DNA from: Persicobacter sp. CCB-QB2
GTDB taxonomy: Bacteria > Bacteroidota > Bacteroidia > Cytophagales > Cyclobacteriaceae
DNA length: 64,000 nucleotides
Reading direction: 5' to 3'
Assembly: GCF_001274635.1 (NCBI RefSeq)
Contig: NZ_LBGV01000001.1
Span: 2,542,001 to 2,606,000 of the forward strand
In this document: in pieces, positions 36,195 to 45,642 of the stretch
Numbering within the stretch: the stretch's first letter is position 1
How the letters are laid out: each line of letters starts with the position of its first letter
Made by a program: the position numbers and the translations under genes
The notes under the pieces: model-generated
What the model saw: the letters and a program-made list of their open reading frames with translations, nothing else
Databases searched by the model: none
What the model was told of the DNA's origin: nothing

Positions 36195-37385
36195 TTACCA
36201 GGGTAAATCTTCGAAAGGCCACTCTTCGTCCTCCTCTTCTGCGCTCATAAATGCCTCAAATAGATCAAAAGGATTTGACCTCAGCCTAACCTCCTCATTT
36301 AATATTTCACAATGCTCCAACAAGGCCTTTCTGGTCTTCATCCTACTCACTTCAATCGCACACTCGGCTACAGCTTCCATATACTCCACCTTCATGTCCT
36401 TAATTTCTTTTTTTCCGGAGCGAAGACTTTCTAAAATGATTGATGAAATAGACTCATATCGAGGGTGATGACACATAGAATGAAGCTTTTGCTTTAATTC
36501 CTCAATCTGCTCTTTCAACACCTGATTATAAGCCTTTAATTGTTTATCTGTCAAATTTTCTAAATGGTCATTTTCGGCCATCAACCATTTCATTTCCAAC
36601 CGCAGCAAAGAGGGTAAATCTTTGGTTTTATAGGCCTCGGTCACTTCTTTCATCAACTCCTCTTTTTCTAATCTATCAGCTTCTGAGCTGGCCGTATCCG
36701 GATGAAGCATTTTGGCCAAAGCGTGATAAATGGATTTAAGGGACCGTAACTTCTCTTTTTCTTCTTGCTGCGCCTCTAATTCCTTTTCAAGTTGACGCTT
36801 AGTTTTCTTTTTCGTCTTTTTCTTTGATCCTTCCTCCTGGATACGCCCCTCTATTTGAGCTTTAATTTTGGCTTCCATTTCGGCCATTTTTTCCGGTGAT
36901 TCCATATCTTCCTTAGTCATCCCGGAAAAATCCATATCCACCCCAAACATATCAGACATCATCTGCTCCATTTCTCCAAGCATATCCTGTGTTTGCATCT
37001 CCATTTCCTCCTCAAAAGTATGGGGACTATGTCGGTTAAAAATGGCGATCAGCTCCTCATCCGGATCCTCCAGACTAGAAAAAATGACATTCAAACTAAA
37101 TAAAGTAGCCTCATTAATCGTCTGCTTTTGCCCCTTATTATACTTAAAAGTTTGATAAATTTTATCCATCTTTTTTACCAACAAAATCTGCTGTTGGGTC
37201 AGCTCCTGTTTATGAGCATATACCTCCTTTTGAAAAAGGGCTAACAACTGTTCGAGTCGGTCCTCCTCCTTTGCTATTTTCTTATGCAAATTCTCGATTT
37301 GCTTCGTAAACCGATTAAATGCCCTTTGCTCCTTTGAGAGCGTTTCTTTGCTTTTGTTTACTTGAAGAGGTATTATTTTAGACAT
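36195..37385 (-). CDS. Coiled-coil protein with J-domain-like segment
   Basis: Of 396 residues, the first about 90 and residues 280-350 are strongly charged and helical (coiled coil). Between them, SIYHALAKMLHPDTASSEAD (about 217-236) carries the His-Pro-Asp motif of DnaJ-type J domains, followed by a helix (EELMKEVTEAYKTKDL) matching J-domain helix III. J domains stimulate Hsp70 ATPases, so a co-chaperone role is likely, though partner and client are unknown. A methionine-rich acidic stretch (about 125-170) is unusual. No signal peptide is present. Confidence 0.75.
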   Translation of the reverse strand: MSKIIPLQVNKSKETLSKEQRAFNRFTKQIENLHKKIAKEEDRLEQLLALFQKEVYAHKQELTQQQILLVKKMDKIYQTFKYNKGQKQTINEATLFSLNVIFSSLEDPDEELIAIFNRHSPHTFEEEMEMQTQDMLGEMEQMMSDMFGVDMDFSGMTKEDMESPEKMAEMEAKIKAQIEGRIQEEGSKKKTKKKTKRQLEKELEAQQEEKEKLRSLKSIYHALAKMLHPDTASSEADRLEKEELMKEVTEAYKTKDLPSLLRLEMKWLMAENDHLENLTDKQLKAYNQVLKEQIEELKQKLHSMCHHPRYESISSIILESLRSGKKEIKDMKVEYMEAVAECAIEVSRMKTRKALLEHCEILNEEVRLRSNPFDLFEAFMSAEEEDEEWPFEDLPW

Positions 37386-38003
37386 AACTATTTATTATTC
37401 AAATGATTAAAAGTCAAGAAAACTGACTCGCCGGAAAGATTTATAACAGCCACAAAATTACAAAGCCTTTTTGAGATTGAAAATAAAAAACGATTAACCT
37501 GTATTGGATAAGACTTCCGTCCGGATTTTTACCTTCAGTCCCTTCCACTCAGCCAGATTCTCAATGGCTTATCATACTTTTTCAACCCCAATCTTTTGAG
37601 TGCATAACGAGCCAAGGGCAATAGTGGCATAACTCAAATCTCATGATATAAAAGTGTAAGGAAGACCACAGAAGGAAGAATTTGTGAAATGGAAAATATA
37701 GCTACTCTCCTGTGATTATGCACTCATATACTTTGTATCTTATTTAAAACCTATAAGACTGAATATCAATCAAGTTGAGTCTGTTTTTCTGAGAAAGGAT
37801 CGGACTAATCAGTATTCAATGTTTCAAATAGGATGGTAAACCCTGAAGTGGTTTTCGTGAAAGAAAATGTATAATGAATGAGTTTTGCAAAAATCCTTTT
37901 AAGTATTTTTATGTAAGGAAGTGAATTATTCTAGCGAAACTGGTGCCTGTTACTATTTTAATTTCGTCTTTTAAGCAGAATTACAGTACATGCTTAATGC
38001 GGC
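37386..38003. other. Gene-free intergenic stretch, 618 bp
   Basis: I see no repeat of families A-C, no hairpin with a T-run and no credible small gene here. The promoter of the J-domain-like gene should lie at its left end. Confidence 0.4.
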
Positions 38004-38495
38004 TTACTCCACCCCTACCACTTCACTCCTGCGCTCCATCAACACCACATCCCGCCAACGGCCCTCCATTTTCCCAACCCTTTCTCGAACACCTAACTTT
38101 CGAAAACCATATTTAAGGTGCAAGCGAATACTCCCCTCGTTTTCCGGAAATATCCCGGATTGCAATGTCCAAATATTGGCCATTTCAGAAGACTGAATCA
38201 AGGCCTTCATCAATTGGCTCCCGAACCCTCTCCCATGGTATTCCGGTGCAATATAAATGCTTACTTCTGTTACCCCTGCATAGACGCATCTGCTGGAAAC
38301 CGGAGAAAGAGCGGCCCAACCCACCACTTTTCCTTCTTCTACCCCAACTAATCGACATTTCTCCAAATGACTGGCATTCCACTCCTCCAATTTTGGTGCC
38401 GTTTTTTGAAAAGTCGCATTACCAGTATCCATTCCCTGCTGGTAAATCCGTGCCACTTCTTCCCAATGTTCGGGCAACATTTCTATTATTTCCAT
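38004..38495 (-). CDS. GNAT N-acetyltransferase, Pat/MnaT-like
   Basis: The 163-residue protein is a single GNAT domain. VTEVSIYIAPEYHGRGFGSQL (split here as beta4 TEVSIYIAP and the acetyl-CoA loop YHGRGFGSQ, about residues 80-100) and GFRKLGVRERVGKMEGRW near the end match the phosphinothricin/methionine-sulfone acetyltransferase group, which acetylates amino groups of amino-acid-like toxins. GNATFQKTAP near residue 25 also fits. It is downstream of nothing on its strand except the amylase terminator, and is monocistronic. Confidence 0.88.
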   Translation of the reverse strand: MEIIEMLPEHWEEVARIYQQGMDTGNATFQKTAPKLEEWNASHLEKCRLVGVEEGKVVGWAALSPVSSRCVYAGVTEVSIYIAPEYHGRGFGSQLMKALIQSSEMANIWTLQSGIFPENEGSIRLHLKYGFRKLGVRERVGKMEGRWRDVVLMERRSEVVGVE

Positions 38496-38560
38496 TCTTA
38501 TGCATTTTATAAATAATCAGCACCTAAATAAGAAATAAACAGGATTAACTCAAAATAAAA

Positions 38561-38591
38561 AAAGGCGAAAAGGAAAACTCCCTTCGCCTTT
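38561..38591 (-). terminator. Intrinsic terminator of the GH13 amylase gene
   Basis: AAAGGCGAA (38561-38569) pairs perfectly with TTCGCCTTT (38583-38591). On the minus strand it is followed by a T-rich run. It lies 27 bp past the amylase stop codon. Confidence 0.78.
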
Positions 38592-38618
38592 ACTTTATTC
38601 ATCCTATTTATTTATCGA

Positions 38619-41600
38619 TTAATATTTCATCACCTTGATCAATCGCTGGCTGTCTGATGCCGGCAATCGAAGCAAATACATACCGGTAGGCAGGGCAAGC
38701 GATGTGGCAGCCTTACCACCAAAAAAGGTCAATGTTTTTTCCTTTAATAAACTTCCCTGCTGACTATACACCTGCAACAAATAACTTCCTTCCAGCCCCT
38801 GAACATGTAACTGAAGCTCATCACGGAAAGGGTTTGGATAAGCAAACACTTCCGGTTGCAGCCTAACAAACTCCCGGTTATTGGGAGCGCTCCCCCAGCC
38901 GTTATCATACCAAGACTCCTCACAGACATTTACCAGATCTTCGGTTTGCGCCCCTCCATTATCATTAAAAATAACATTCGCGCATTCCACTGCCTCCAAA
39001 GTATAAGACCACCAACCATTCCCCTCATCATCCATAGGAACACCCGGCCAGCTGGTGGTTAAGTTGGTTCCGGTGGTATTCCAATAGTAGAGATAAGGAC
39101 GCTGCCAATTGTTGTTATTTTTATAATGAACAGTCAAACCTGTTGGAACATCAAAGGTAAACTGAGCTTCTGCAAGCTCAGAAATACCATTAGCGTTTAC
39201 GGCAATGGCTTTTACGGTAGTGGCCGACGTTAATGTAAAAGCATTGGAATATACTGCTGAGGAGGTGGTCGGTGTACTACCATCAAGGGAGTAATAGATA
39301 TCCGCCTGCTGATCAGAAGATAAAGTAACAGCAACACTACCGGATGGAAAATTACCCCCATTCGGTGCAATACGCACCAGCGGTACTTCCGGCAGGGGGC
39401 AATCACCCGGACAACTGTTGTACCATTGATTTTCAGAAAGAACATACCAGCCCTCCGTATTACGGAAGAGGTCATCGGTCTGATTGCTGCTACCATCATT
39501 AAACACAATGCCAACCTCCACACTTTCATCCACCAAATAAGCATACCATGCTGTACTTCCTTCCTGACTCATTGGAACACCCGGCCATGCCGGGAATCCT
39601 GCAAGTGCTGAATTGGCATTCTTATCAAACAGATAAACATATACCTGATTCCAATTATTCGTGTTTTTAAAATGAATATTAAAAGTATCCTCCGGTTCTT
39701 CTATAGTAATTGTATAGGTCTCATCCACCTGATTGGAATCTCCGGCACTATTCACCGCCACCGCTCTTAATCTGCTGCTGGCCGTAAGATTCAAACTACC
39801 CGAATATACCGGACTGCCACTACCTGGCTCACTTCCATCCAAGGTATAGTAAATAACGGCGGAAGCATCATCTGCCGATAAAGAAACGGTCACCGAATTA
39901 GCATACGTCCCTCCTACTGGGCTTATGGATAACACCGGTGGCTCATCCGGTTCAGGACAATCTCCCGGGCATTCATCATACCAGGTACTGTTACTGTAAT
40001 CATACCATCCGGTCATATTCCGTTGCAGATCATCCGTCTGACTTCCTCCCGCATTACTGAAAATTACACCGAGATTAATGACCTGCTCCGTCTCCACCCT
40101 ATACCAAGGGGTATTGGGTACAGCGGTCATACTTATTCCCGGCCAACTATCAAAACCGGAAATAGCAGCGTTCGCATCAAAGTTCCAGATATATAAAGAA
40201 GGATTACTCCAATTATCCGTATTTTTAAAATATATAGTAATTGGTTCCGGATCGCCAATCGTATATCGACCACTCCAAATATTTGAGGTATTTCCATCAC
40301 CATCCACAGCCAAAGCCTTCAAAGTGGTATGCGCTACAATATTGATAGGAGCACTATAAACCGAAGAAGAGGTGGTTGGCGTGCTTCCATTGGTGGTATA
40401 ATATATTTTCATACCATTAGGATTAGCCGTAGTCGTCGCACTTAAACTCACGCTCAGCGGATCAGCATACTGCCCAGGCGCGGGATTGGCGCTTACCAAT
40501 ACCTCTTCTCCCACTTCAAAAGGCTGCCCGATTAATAACATGCCATAAGAGGTTTGGAAAATAGCATTCCCACCACTCACCTTGGCCGTTGCTCCGGAAA
40601 AATAATCTTTCAATAACGTACCATCTCCCCAGGTTCCGCGAACATTCAGAGTATAAGGATTTGCATTCTCTTCAATGCCCATCACCACCATCGTCTTATC
40701 TCCGGAAGTGGAACGTCGGAAAATATAAGGCTGATCCGATAATTTCTCATGGCTACCCGCCCCCACAGAAAGATGTTCCCGGCGAAATCTCCCCAGCTTT
40801 TGCCAGTGGTTGAGCATATCCATATTGTACTTCGTATTGGCGATATCATTCCAATTCATAAAGGACCGATAGCCGGCATCCCCATAAGTTTGAGGAGAGA
40901 AAAAAGGACGAGCAGACTCATCTCCATAATAAATTTGCACGCCACCCGGCGCCAACATTAAGGTGGTTCCTGCATAAAAAAGATTATCCCGATTGTAAGG
41001 GGAGACATCATGGGAGGCGATATAACTTAATATATTAAATCCGGCATCATTATTCACGCTGTTAGCATAATCGGAAAAAATCTGATCCTGCGACTTACTG
41101 TCCAAATCAGTTTTAAAAGCGAAATTGATGATATTGTCAAAACCATTACTGAAATAATAATTCTTCCCATCATACACCGATTGCCCGAATACCTCACCCG
41201 TCATCCAGAAGTCCAGATCATCCGGCTTCTTGCCCGGATTATTTTGCTTCCATTCCCGTAAAGCCTGCACACACTGCTCCTTCAGCGCACGCCAAACATC
41301 CACCTCCACATGCTTGGCCGTATCCACACGAAAGCCATCAATTCCAAACTCTCGCACCCAATCCACCAGCCATTTAATCAGGTAATAACGTGGAACTCTT
41401 GGATAGCCTGTACGGTTAAAAAAATCGTTCAGGGAGGCCAATTCCTGATCTTTTATCCCTTCATATTCCCATTTCGACACTAACCATCCCGGCAAATCCA
41501 CATAACCGGAAGTCAGATTCGTCCGCATATCTGGCAAGCCTGCCAGCGGACAATAAATGGTCGCATCTCCCCCTTCACAGTCGGAGCGCACCCAGCTTGA

Positions 41601-42110
41601 GGGCCAGCCAGCATCCTGCCCCGTGGGGTAACCACTATGGTTCAAGACAATGTCCATCACCACCCGAATACCATGATCATGGGCGGCATCCACAAACTGT
41701 CGAAATTCCTCTCTCGTCCCCATATTGGCATCCATTTGCCGCCAATCCTTGGTCCAGTAGCCATGATAAGCCCAGGCATTTTCCGCTCCAATTGATCCAT
41801 GCATTTGCTCATAGGGAGCCGTGATCCAAATCGCACTCACGCCCAGCTCATCAAAATATCCCTCATTAATTTTTTGGGTAACCCCGGCAATATCACCTCC
41901 CTGCCAATCCAATTCTCCATTTTGACTATTCCGTTGGCGTCCATAGGAGTAATCATTTCCGGTGTTCCCATTATTAAAGCGGTCGGTCAGCATAAAATAA
42001 ACTGTGGCATTGTCCCAGGAAAAAGGCAGGCTTCTCCCGGATTGGCCCATCACCTGCCCGGACAGCAATAGCACCAGCAGTAGACCAAATAGGTTGGTAA
42101 ACTTTCTCAT
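38619..42110 (-). CDS. Secreted GH13 alpha-amylase with CBM26-like modules and T9SS sorting domain
   Basis: The intact 1163-residue enzyme has a signal peptide (ends VMGQ) and a GH13 barrel with DIVLNHSG (about 153), GFRVDTAKHV (nucleophile Asp, about 258), GEVFGQ (about 302) and YIASHD (about 363). Three pairs of a chitobiase-C/Fn3-like module (IYYTTNGSTPTT, IYYTLDGSEPGS, IYYSLDGSTPTT) and a CBM26-like starch-binding module (WPGISM, WPGVPM twice) follow. The last about 80 residues, from VFAYPNPFRDELQL, form a T9SS sorting domain. It hydrolyses starch-like glucans at the cell surface or outside. It is divergent from the glucan-sensor regulator gene. Confidence 0.94.
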   Translation of the reverse strand: MRKFTNLFGLLLVLLLSGQVMGQSGRSLPFSWDNATVYFMLTDRFNNGNTGNDYSYGRQRNSQNGELDWQGGDIAGVTQKINEGYFDELGVSAIWITAPYEQMHGSIGAENAWAYHGYWTKDWRQMDANMGTREEFRQFVDAAHDHGIRVVMDIVLNHSGYPTGQDAGWPSSWVRSDCEGGDATIYCPLAGLPDMRTNLTSGYVDLPGWLVSKWEYEGIKDQELASLNDFFNRTGYPRVPRYYLIKWLVDWVREFGIDGFRVDTAKHVEVDVWRALKEQCVQALREWKQNNPGKKPDDLDFWMTGEVFGQSVYDGKNYYFSNGFDNIINFAFKTDLDSKSQDQIFSDYANSVNNDAGFNILSYIASHDVSPYNRDNLFYAGTTLMLAPGGVQIYYGDESARPFFSPQTYGDAGYRSFMNWNDIANTKYNMDMLNHWQKLGRFRREHLSVGAGSHEKLSDQPYIFRRSTSGDKTMVVMGIEENANPYTLNVRGTWGDGTLLKDYFSGATAKVSGGNAIFQTSYGMLLIGQPFEVGEEVLVSANPAPGQYADPLSVSLSATTTANPNGMKIYYTTNGSTPTTSSSVYSAPINIVAHTTLKALAVDGDGNTSNIWSGRYTIGDPEPITIYFKNTDNWSNPSLYIWNFDANAAISGFDSWPGISMTAVPNTPWYRVETEQVINLGVIFSNAGGSQTDDLQRNMTGWYDYSNSTWYDECPGDCPEPDEPPVLSISPVGGTYANSVTVSLSADDASAVIYYTLDGSEPGSGSPVYSGSLNLTASSRLRAVAVNSAGDSNQVDETYTITIEEPEDTFNIHFKNTNNWNQVYVYLFDKNANSALAGFPAWPGVPMSQEGSTAWYAYLVDESVEVGIVFNDGSSNQTDDLFRNTEGWYVLSENQWYNSCPGDCPLPEVPLVRIAPNGGNFPSGSVAVTLSSDQQADIYYSLDGSTPTTSSAVYSNAFTLTSATTVKAIAVNANGISELAEAQFTFDVPTGLTVHYKNNNNWQRPYLYYWNTTGTNLTTSWPGVPMDDEGNGWWSYTLEAVECANVIFNDNGGAQTEDLVNVCEESWYDNGWGSAPNNREFVRLQPEVFAYPNPFRDELQLHVQGLEGSYLLQVYSQQGSLLKEKTLTFFGGKAATSLALPTGMYLLRLPASDSQRLIKVMKY

Positions 42111-42491
42111 AGTAATTTAAATTGAGCTAAAGCAGAAGCACTATTGATGTACTGCTGCATGAAAAAAAATCAAACTGCAACAAGAAGCCTCAGCATACTG
42201 ATAGAGAAAAATGAGTATTACATTTTCGCATTCAAATGAAAGACCAGCGGTCTCACAAAGCACTATGCCTTACTTCCTGATTGCAAAATCAATATGAGTA
42301 AATCTGTAAACGCCATCGTTTTATAACTTAAAAATGCTTGAAGCGTCCCACTTCCTACCGACCCATTTCATGAATTGAGCCGCAAAAATCTCCCCCATCA
42401 TAAATAATTACCATTTTTATCATGGCTTGCATCGAATAGTTTTCTTTTTCTAATGAAATATTTATTTTAGGTAGTAGTCATTTTTTTACTT
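42111..42491. promoter_or_regulatory. Shared regulatory region between divergent amylase and glucan-sensor genes
   Basis: A 381-bp A+T-rich region between two divergent genes of one apparent pathway. The only small dyad I can point to is AGACCAGCGGTCT (42241-42253). No consensus promoter stands out. It is the natural place for the AraC-type operator (inference). Confidence 0.45.
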
Positions 42492-44186
42492 ATGAGACCC
42501 ACTTTTTACACGAGCCTTCTCCTTCTATTCCTCCTTACGTGGCAGCCTACTCATGCCCAGCATCAGGTACAGTTCATCATTAATCACCTACCGGAGTACA
42601 GCCCGGAGGACGATACCCTATACATGGTAGCCGATTTCAACGATTGGGCACAGCAGCAAAATCAACAGCAATTTCTCCCTTATCCGGATGGCACTTTTCG
42701 GCTCACGCTTTCCGTTACAGACCTCAAGGAATTTGAGTACAAAATTAACAGGGGAAGTTGGGAATCTGTAGAAGGCAACCACTTTGGCGATTACCGAAAC
42801 AATCGGATTTTTAAAAAATCCGCCGGGGTCATGAGCCAGGAAATCACTATCAAAAGCTGGCAGGACCTGCATAAAGTGCATCACCCTCCACTGGAAATTA
42901 CCATCAATGAAATCCCGGCCAACACCCCCAAAGGCGCGCCCTTATTTTTATCCGGCACCTTAAATGCCTGGACTCCTGACGATCCCGATTTTCAATTTCA
43001 GCAAAAAGAAGATGGAACCTATTACCTGCAACTGCCTCCCGGCTTCGAGACTTTTCGATATAAAATTACACGCGGAAGCTGGCGGGCCGTTGAGGGAAGG
43101 GCTGATGGAGGCATCATGAATAACAGGATCTGGGACCAGTCAGAAAATACCACCAAAGTCATGAGCAACCTGACCATTTCCAGCTGGGAGGATTTAAGTC
43201 CCTGGCCCTGGATCAAAATTATTCTGGTGGTTTTCCTCCTGGGGATACAGGTACAAAGCGTCACACACAACTATATCCACAAACACCGTTCTTATATTGA
43301 TATTTATAGCCTCCTGGCCATTATATTTCTATTTTTAGGCGCCATCCGTCCAATAGCGGACCCCTTTCCGTCCATCAGCTTGGTGCCCACAGCCCTGGCC
43401 ATGTTATTACCTATCCAATTAATCGGCAAGCGAAAACGGCCCACCCTTTGGTATGGCTTATTGCTCTTAAATATCTGCATCTTTTCATTATTGTGGATCA
43501 GTGATTTATTAAATATCTACCAGGGAAATATTTTCCAACTCTCTATTATATGGAAAAACATCGCTTTCTCTCTATGTTTCCTAACATGGGGATACTATCT
43601 ACAATATCAATTTCCATCCAAAAAGATAAGCATCTGGATGGCAGGCTCTTTTTCCCTGTTCTTTTTTATCCTCAGCGGGCCATTGAATGTATTCCAGCTG
43701 GATTCGTATTATCTTTCTGAATACTTGCCTTATTGCTTTTGGCTTCTGGTCAGTTTAACCCATTTTTTCCAAATTTTCAACACAAAAAGAGGACTGAAAT
43801 CACCCAGGCAAAAGGAAGAGCAGGAAGGCTTACCGGAAAAGCTCGTGGAAATGTTGCATAAACACATGCATGACAAACAGGAATACAAAGACCCGGCACT
43901 AAGCTTAAGCTCCTTATCAAAATCATTAGGGACCAACAATCAATACCTATCCAAAGCCATCAATGAACAACTAGGAAAAAGCTTCCCGGACTATATCAAT
44001 GAATTAAGAATTGAGGCCTTCATACAGGCCGTTCATGAAGACCAAAACCGGAAATACAGTTACCTGCAGCATGCCTTGCAAGTGGGCTTTAACTCTAAAT
44101 CCTCCTTTAACCGATCCTTCAAAAAAATCACTGGCAAAAGCCCCTCCGCTTATTTTGAAGAAGATGAAATATCATCAACCTCCTGA
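42492..44186 (+). CDS. 7-TM AraC-family regulator with two periplasmic starch-binding-like domains
   Basis: A signal peptide (ends THAQ) precedes two tandem CBM20/CBM48-like beta domains. Domain 1 (about residues 23-130) has DFNDWAQQQNQ and FEYKINRGSWESVEG; domain 2 (about 133-235) has GTLNAWTPDDPDF and FRYKITRGSWRAVEG. Both end in xNNRIw/f-type strands and a SW(Q/E)DL segment. Seven membrane segments (about 238-430) and a cytoplasmic AraC helix-turn-helix domain (about 465-558) follow. The topology places sugar binding outside and DNA binding inside. Divergent from the amylase gene, it is most simply a one-protein alpha-glucan sensor controlling it. Confidence 0.88.
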   Translation: MRPTFYTSLLLLFLLTWQPTHAQHQVQFIINHLPEYSPEDDTLYMVADFNDWAQQQNQQQFLPYPDGTFRLTLSVTDLKEFEYKINRGSWESVEGNHFGDYRNNRIFKKSAGVMSQEITIKSWQDLHKVHHPPLEITINEIPANTPKGAPLFLSGTLNAWTPDDPDFQFQQKEDGTYYLQLPPGFETFRYKITRGSWRAVEGRADGGIMNNRIWDQSENTTKVMSNLTISSWEDLSPWPWIKIILVVFLLGIQVQSVTHNYIHKHRSYIDIYSLLAIIFLFLGAIRPIADPFPSISLVPTALAMLLPIQLIGKRKRPTLWYGLLLLNICIFSLLWISDLLNIYQGNIFQLSIIWKNIAFSLCFLTWGYYLQYQFPSKKISIWMAGSFSLFFFILSGPLNVFQLDSYYLSEYLPYCFWLLVSLTHFFQIFNTKRGLKSPRQKEEQEGLPEKLVEMLHKHMHDKQEYKDPALSLSSLSKSLGTNNQYLSKAINEQLGKSFPDYINELRIEAFIQAVHEDQNRKYSYLQHALQVGFNSKSSFNRSFKKITGKSPSAYFEEDEISSTS

Positions 44187-44202
44187 AGGCATGTTTAGCA
44201 CG

Positions 44203-44293
44203 TATTTAAAAATTAAAATTCATAGCGAAAATTTGAAGTATCCCCTCCAATAATTCTGATTTGAAGTCGAGTGCTGCGTTTTTAAACGGGCTC
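44203..44293. repeat. Family B element with internal deletion (copy B5)
   Basis: GTATTTAAAAATTAAAATTC, AGCGAAAATTTGAAGTAT and, after a jump, CCAATAATTCTGATTTGAAG and TTTTTAAACGGGCTC match family B in reverse orientation with the central about 75 bp, including the apical hairpin, missing. TTA follows the end. Confidence 0.6.
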
Positions 44294-44294
44294 T

Positions 44295-44516
44295 TAACCC
44301 GGATTATTCATGCTTAAAACCTCGTTTAGCTGCAAGGCGGGAAAAATGAAGGAATAGTTCCCTATTTCAAGTTTTTTCCAACGAAGCAGATGAATGAGGT
44401 GAAAGCAAGCTTGCCCAAATTTGGGCTATTAATAATTTAGCAATAATGACCCTATCAGACTAAACATAAGTCACTTAAGACGACTCACTAAATCTAGCGG
44501 TGAATAATTCGGGTTA
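44295..44516 (+). mobile_element. Family C element (copy C2), 222 bp
   Basis: The ends TAACCCGGATTATTCA and TGAATAATTCGGGTTA are identical to those of C1, and the length is the same. The first about 130 bp are closely conserved and contain GCCCAAATTTGGGC as a perfect palindrome; the last third is variable. It follows B5 directly and is 12 bp from family A copy A4. Confidence 0.8.
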
Positions 44517-44528
44517 AGCAGGGTGCTT

Positions 44529-44782
44529 GGGGGGCTGCTGCCGCTTAGACGTCAGCACCGGGCTCGCGCGGCTCACCTCATCGGCCTTTTGGGCCGCTGT
44601 GGTTCAAACAAACCCGCTTCATCCCTGCCCCTGCCGGGCTATTCGCCCGGATGGGATCTCGAGAACTGCCAGCAGAAGGATAGAGGCATTGTTGAAGCTC
44701 TTTTTGCAGCCTAAAAGCGTAGCGGCTCGCAAAAAAGCGACTGCCGAAAGCCTGCTAGCGAGCCTGGGCGAGCTACTGCCCC
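44529..44782. repeat. Family A composite repeat, divergent short form (copy A4)
   Basis: Left arm: GGGCTCGCGCGGCTC, stem CATCGGCC/GGGCCGCTG, then TTCAAACAAACCCGCTTC. Right arm: GTTGAAGCTC, stem TTTTTGCAGCC/GGCTCGCAAAAA, then GCGACTGCCGAAAGCCTG. The flanking boxes are conserved while the stems differ from all other copies. The long ORF across it (44527-44922) has no protein-like features. Confidence 0.68.
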
Positions 44783-45005
44783 AAAAACAAATGCTTCCAC
44801 ATAGCAGGTTGAAATACAAAATATATAATAAATTATTCTTCACTCCTATCTTATCCCCCAATCAGCAAAAACATTCACCACAGTTTAATAATAAGGGCTT
44901 CCATCTGAAGCCCAAATTCTGAGAGGGAATAATTCGCATTAAAAGTAGCATTCACCTGTATACAAACATAGATACACTAAATAAAAATGATATTATCCTT
45001 ACTTA

Positions 45006-45536
45006 CTAAGCTAGTTTTCGCGCTTCCAAGGTATCAATGAGCGCAAAAAATAATAAAGAACATGAAAACCTTAAATTCTCTTGGGGGTCTACAGGCTGAT
45101 AATCCTTAAATATTTTCCCCTCTTCAAACATGTAAAAAGCCAATACGCCACTATTGGGATATCGATTAATTTTAGCCTGCAGTATATCATTTTTTAATTC
45201 TTCATCCTCTTCTTGTCGGGATAGAACGGAAATAAAATCAAGATTGGGTTGAATAAAGGATACATATTCATCAGCATCTACCTCTTCATCCAATACCCCT
45301 CCGGTATCGGAAAAGTACTCCACCAGCGTAATGAGCATGGCATAAATAGCATGTTGCTTTTCATCTCTCTCTTCAATAGCCAGTGCCTTAACCAGCTCGT
45401 CAATAAAAACTTGCCGGAGGCCTATTTCATGGATTTGAGCCAAAATTTGAACTTTGGGTCGGTGTTTCACCAGCGTAAATCGCGCTTCCAAAGCTTGTAC
45501 ATTGGCCAGGAGTTCAGGAGGGAAGATGTCGGACAT
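45006..45536 (-). CDS. Hypothetical acidic helical protein, 176 aa
   Basis: The sequence is rich in Glu, Leu and Ala and predicted helical, with an acidic patch DTGGVLDEEVDADEYVS (about residues 77-93). No signal peptide, membrane segment or known motif is seen, so it is probably cytoplasmic. It lies 106 bp after the LRR protein gene on the same strand. Confidence 0.55.
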   Translation of the reverse strand: MSDIFPPELLANVQALEARFTLVKHRPKVQILAQIHEIGLRQVFIDELVKALAIEERDEKQHAIYAMLITLVEYFSDTGGVLDEEVDADEYVSFIQPNLDFISVLSRQEEDEELKNDILQAKINRYPNSGVLAFYMFEEGKIFKDYQPVDPQENLRFSCSLLFFALIDTLEARKLA

Positions 45537-45642
45537 TTCAAAAAGTATTTTTGCTTTTTAAACTCCTCCCGCTCGTTTTCAGTTACAGCTCAACAGACCA
45601 AATACAACCTTGATAATCGAAATAGACAGAAACAGGACGAAC

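Noticed and set aside
38619..44186. Classic Sus-like polysaccharide utilisation locus
   Set aside because: There is no SusC/SusD pair beside the amylases; the TonB receptor at 0.7-3.5 kb is remote and lacks a SusD partner.
44527..44922. 131-codon plus-strand ORF
   Set aside because: It runs through repeat A4, has an arginine/alanine/proline-rich composition typical of a chance frame in GC-rich repeat sequence, and no start context or protein motif.
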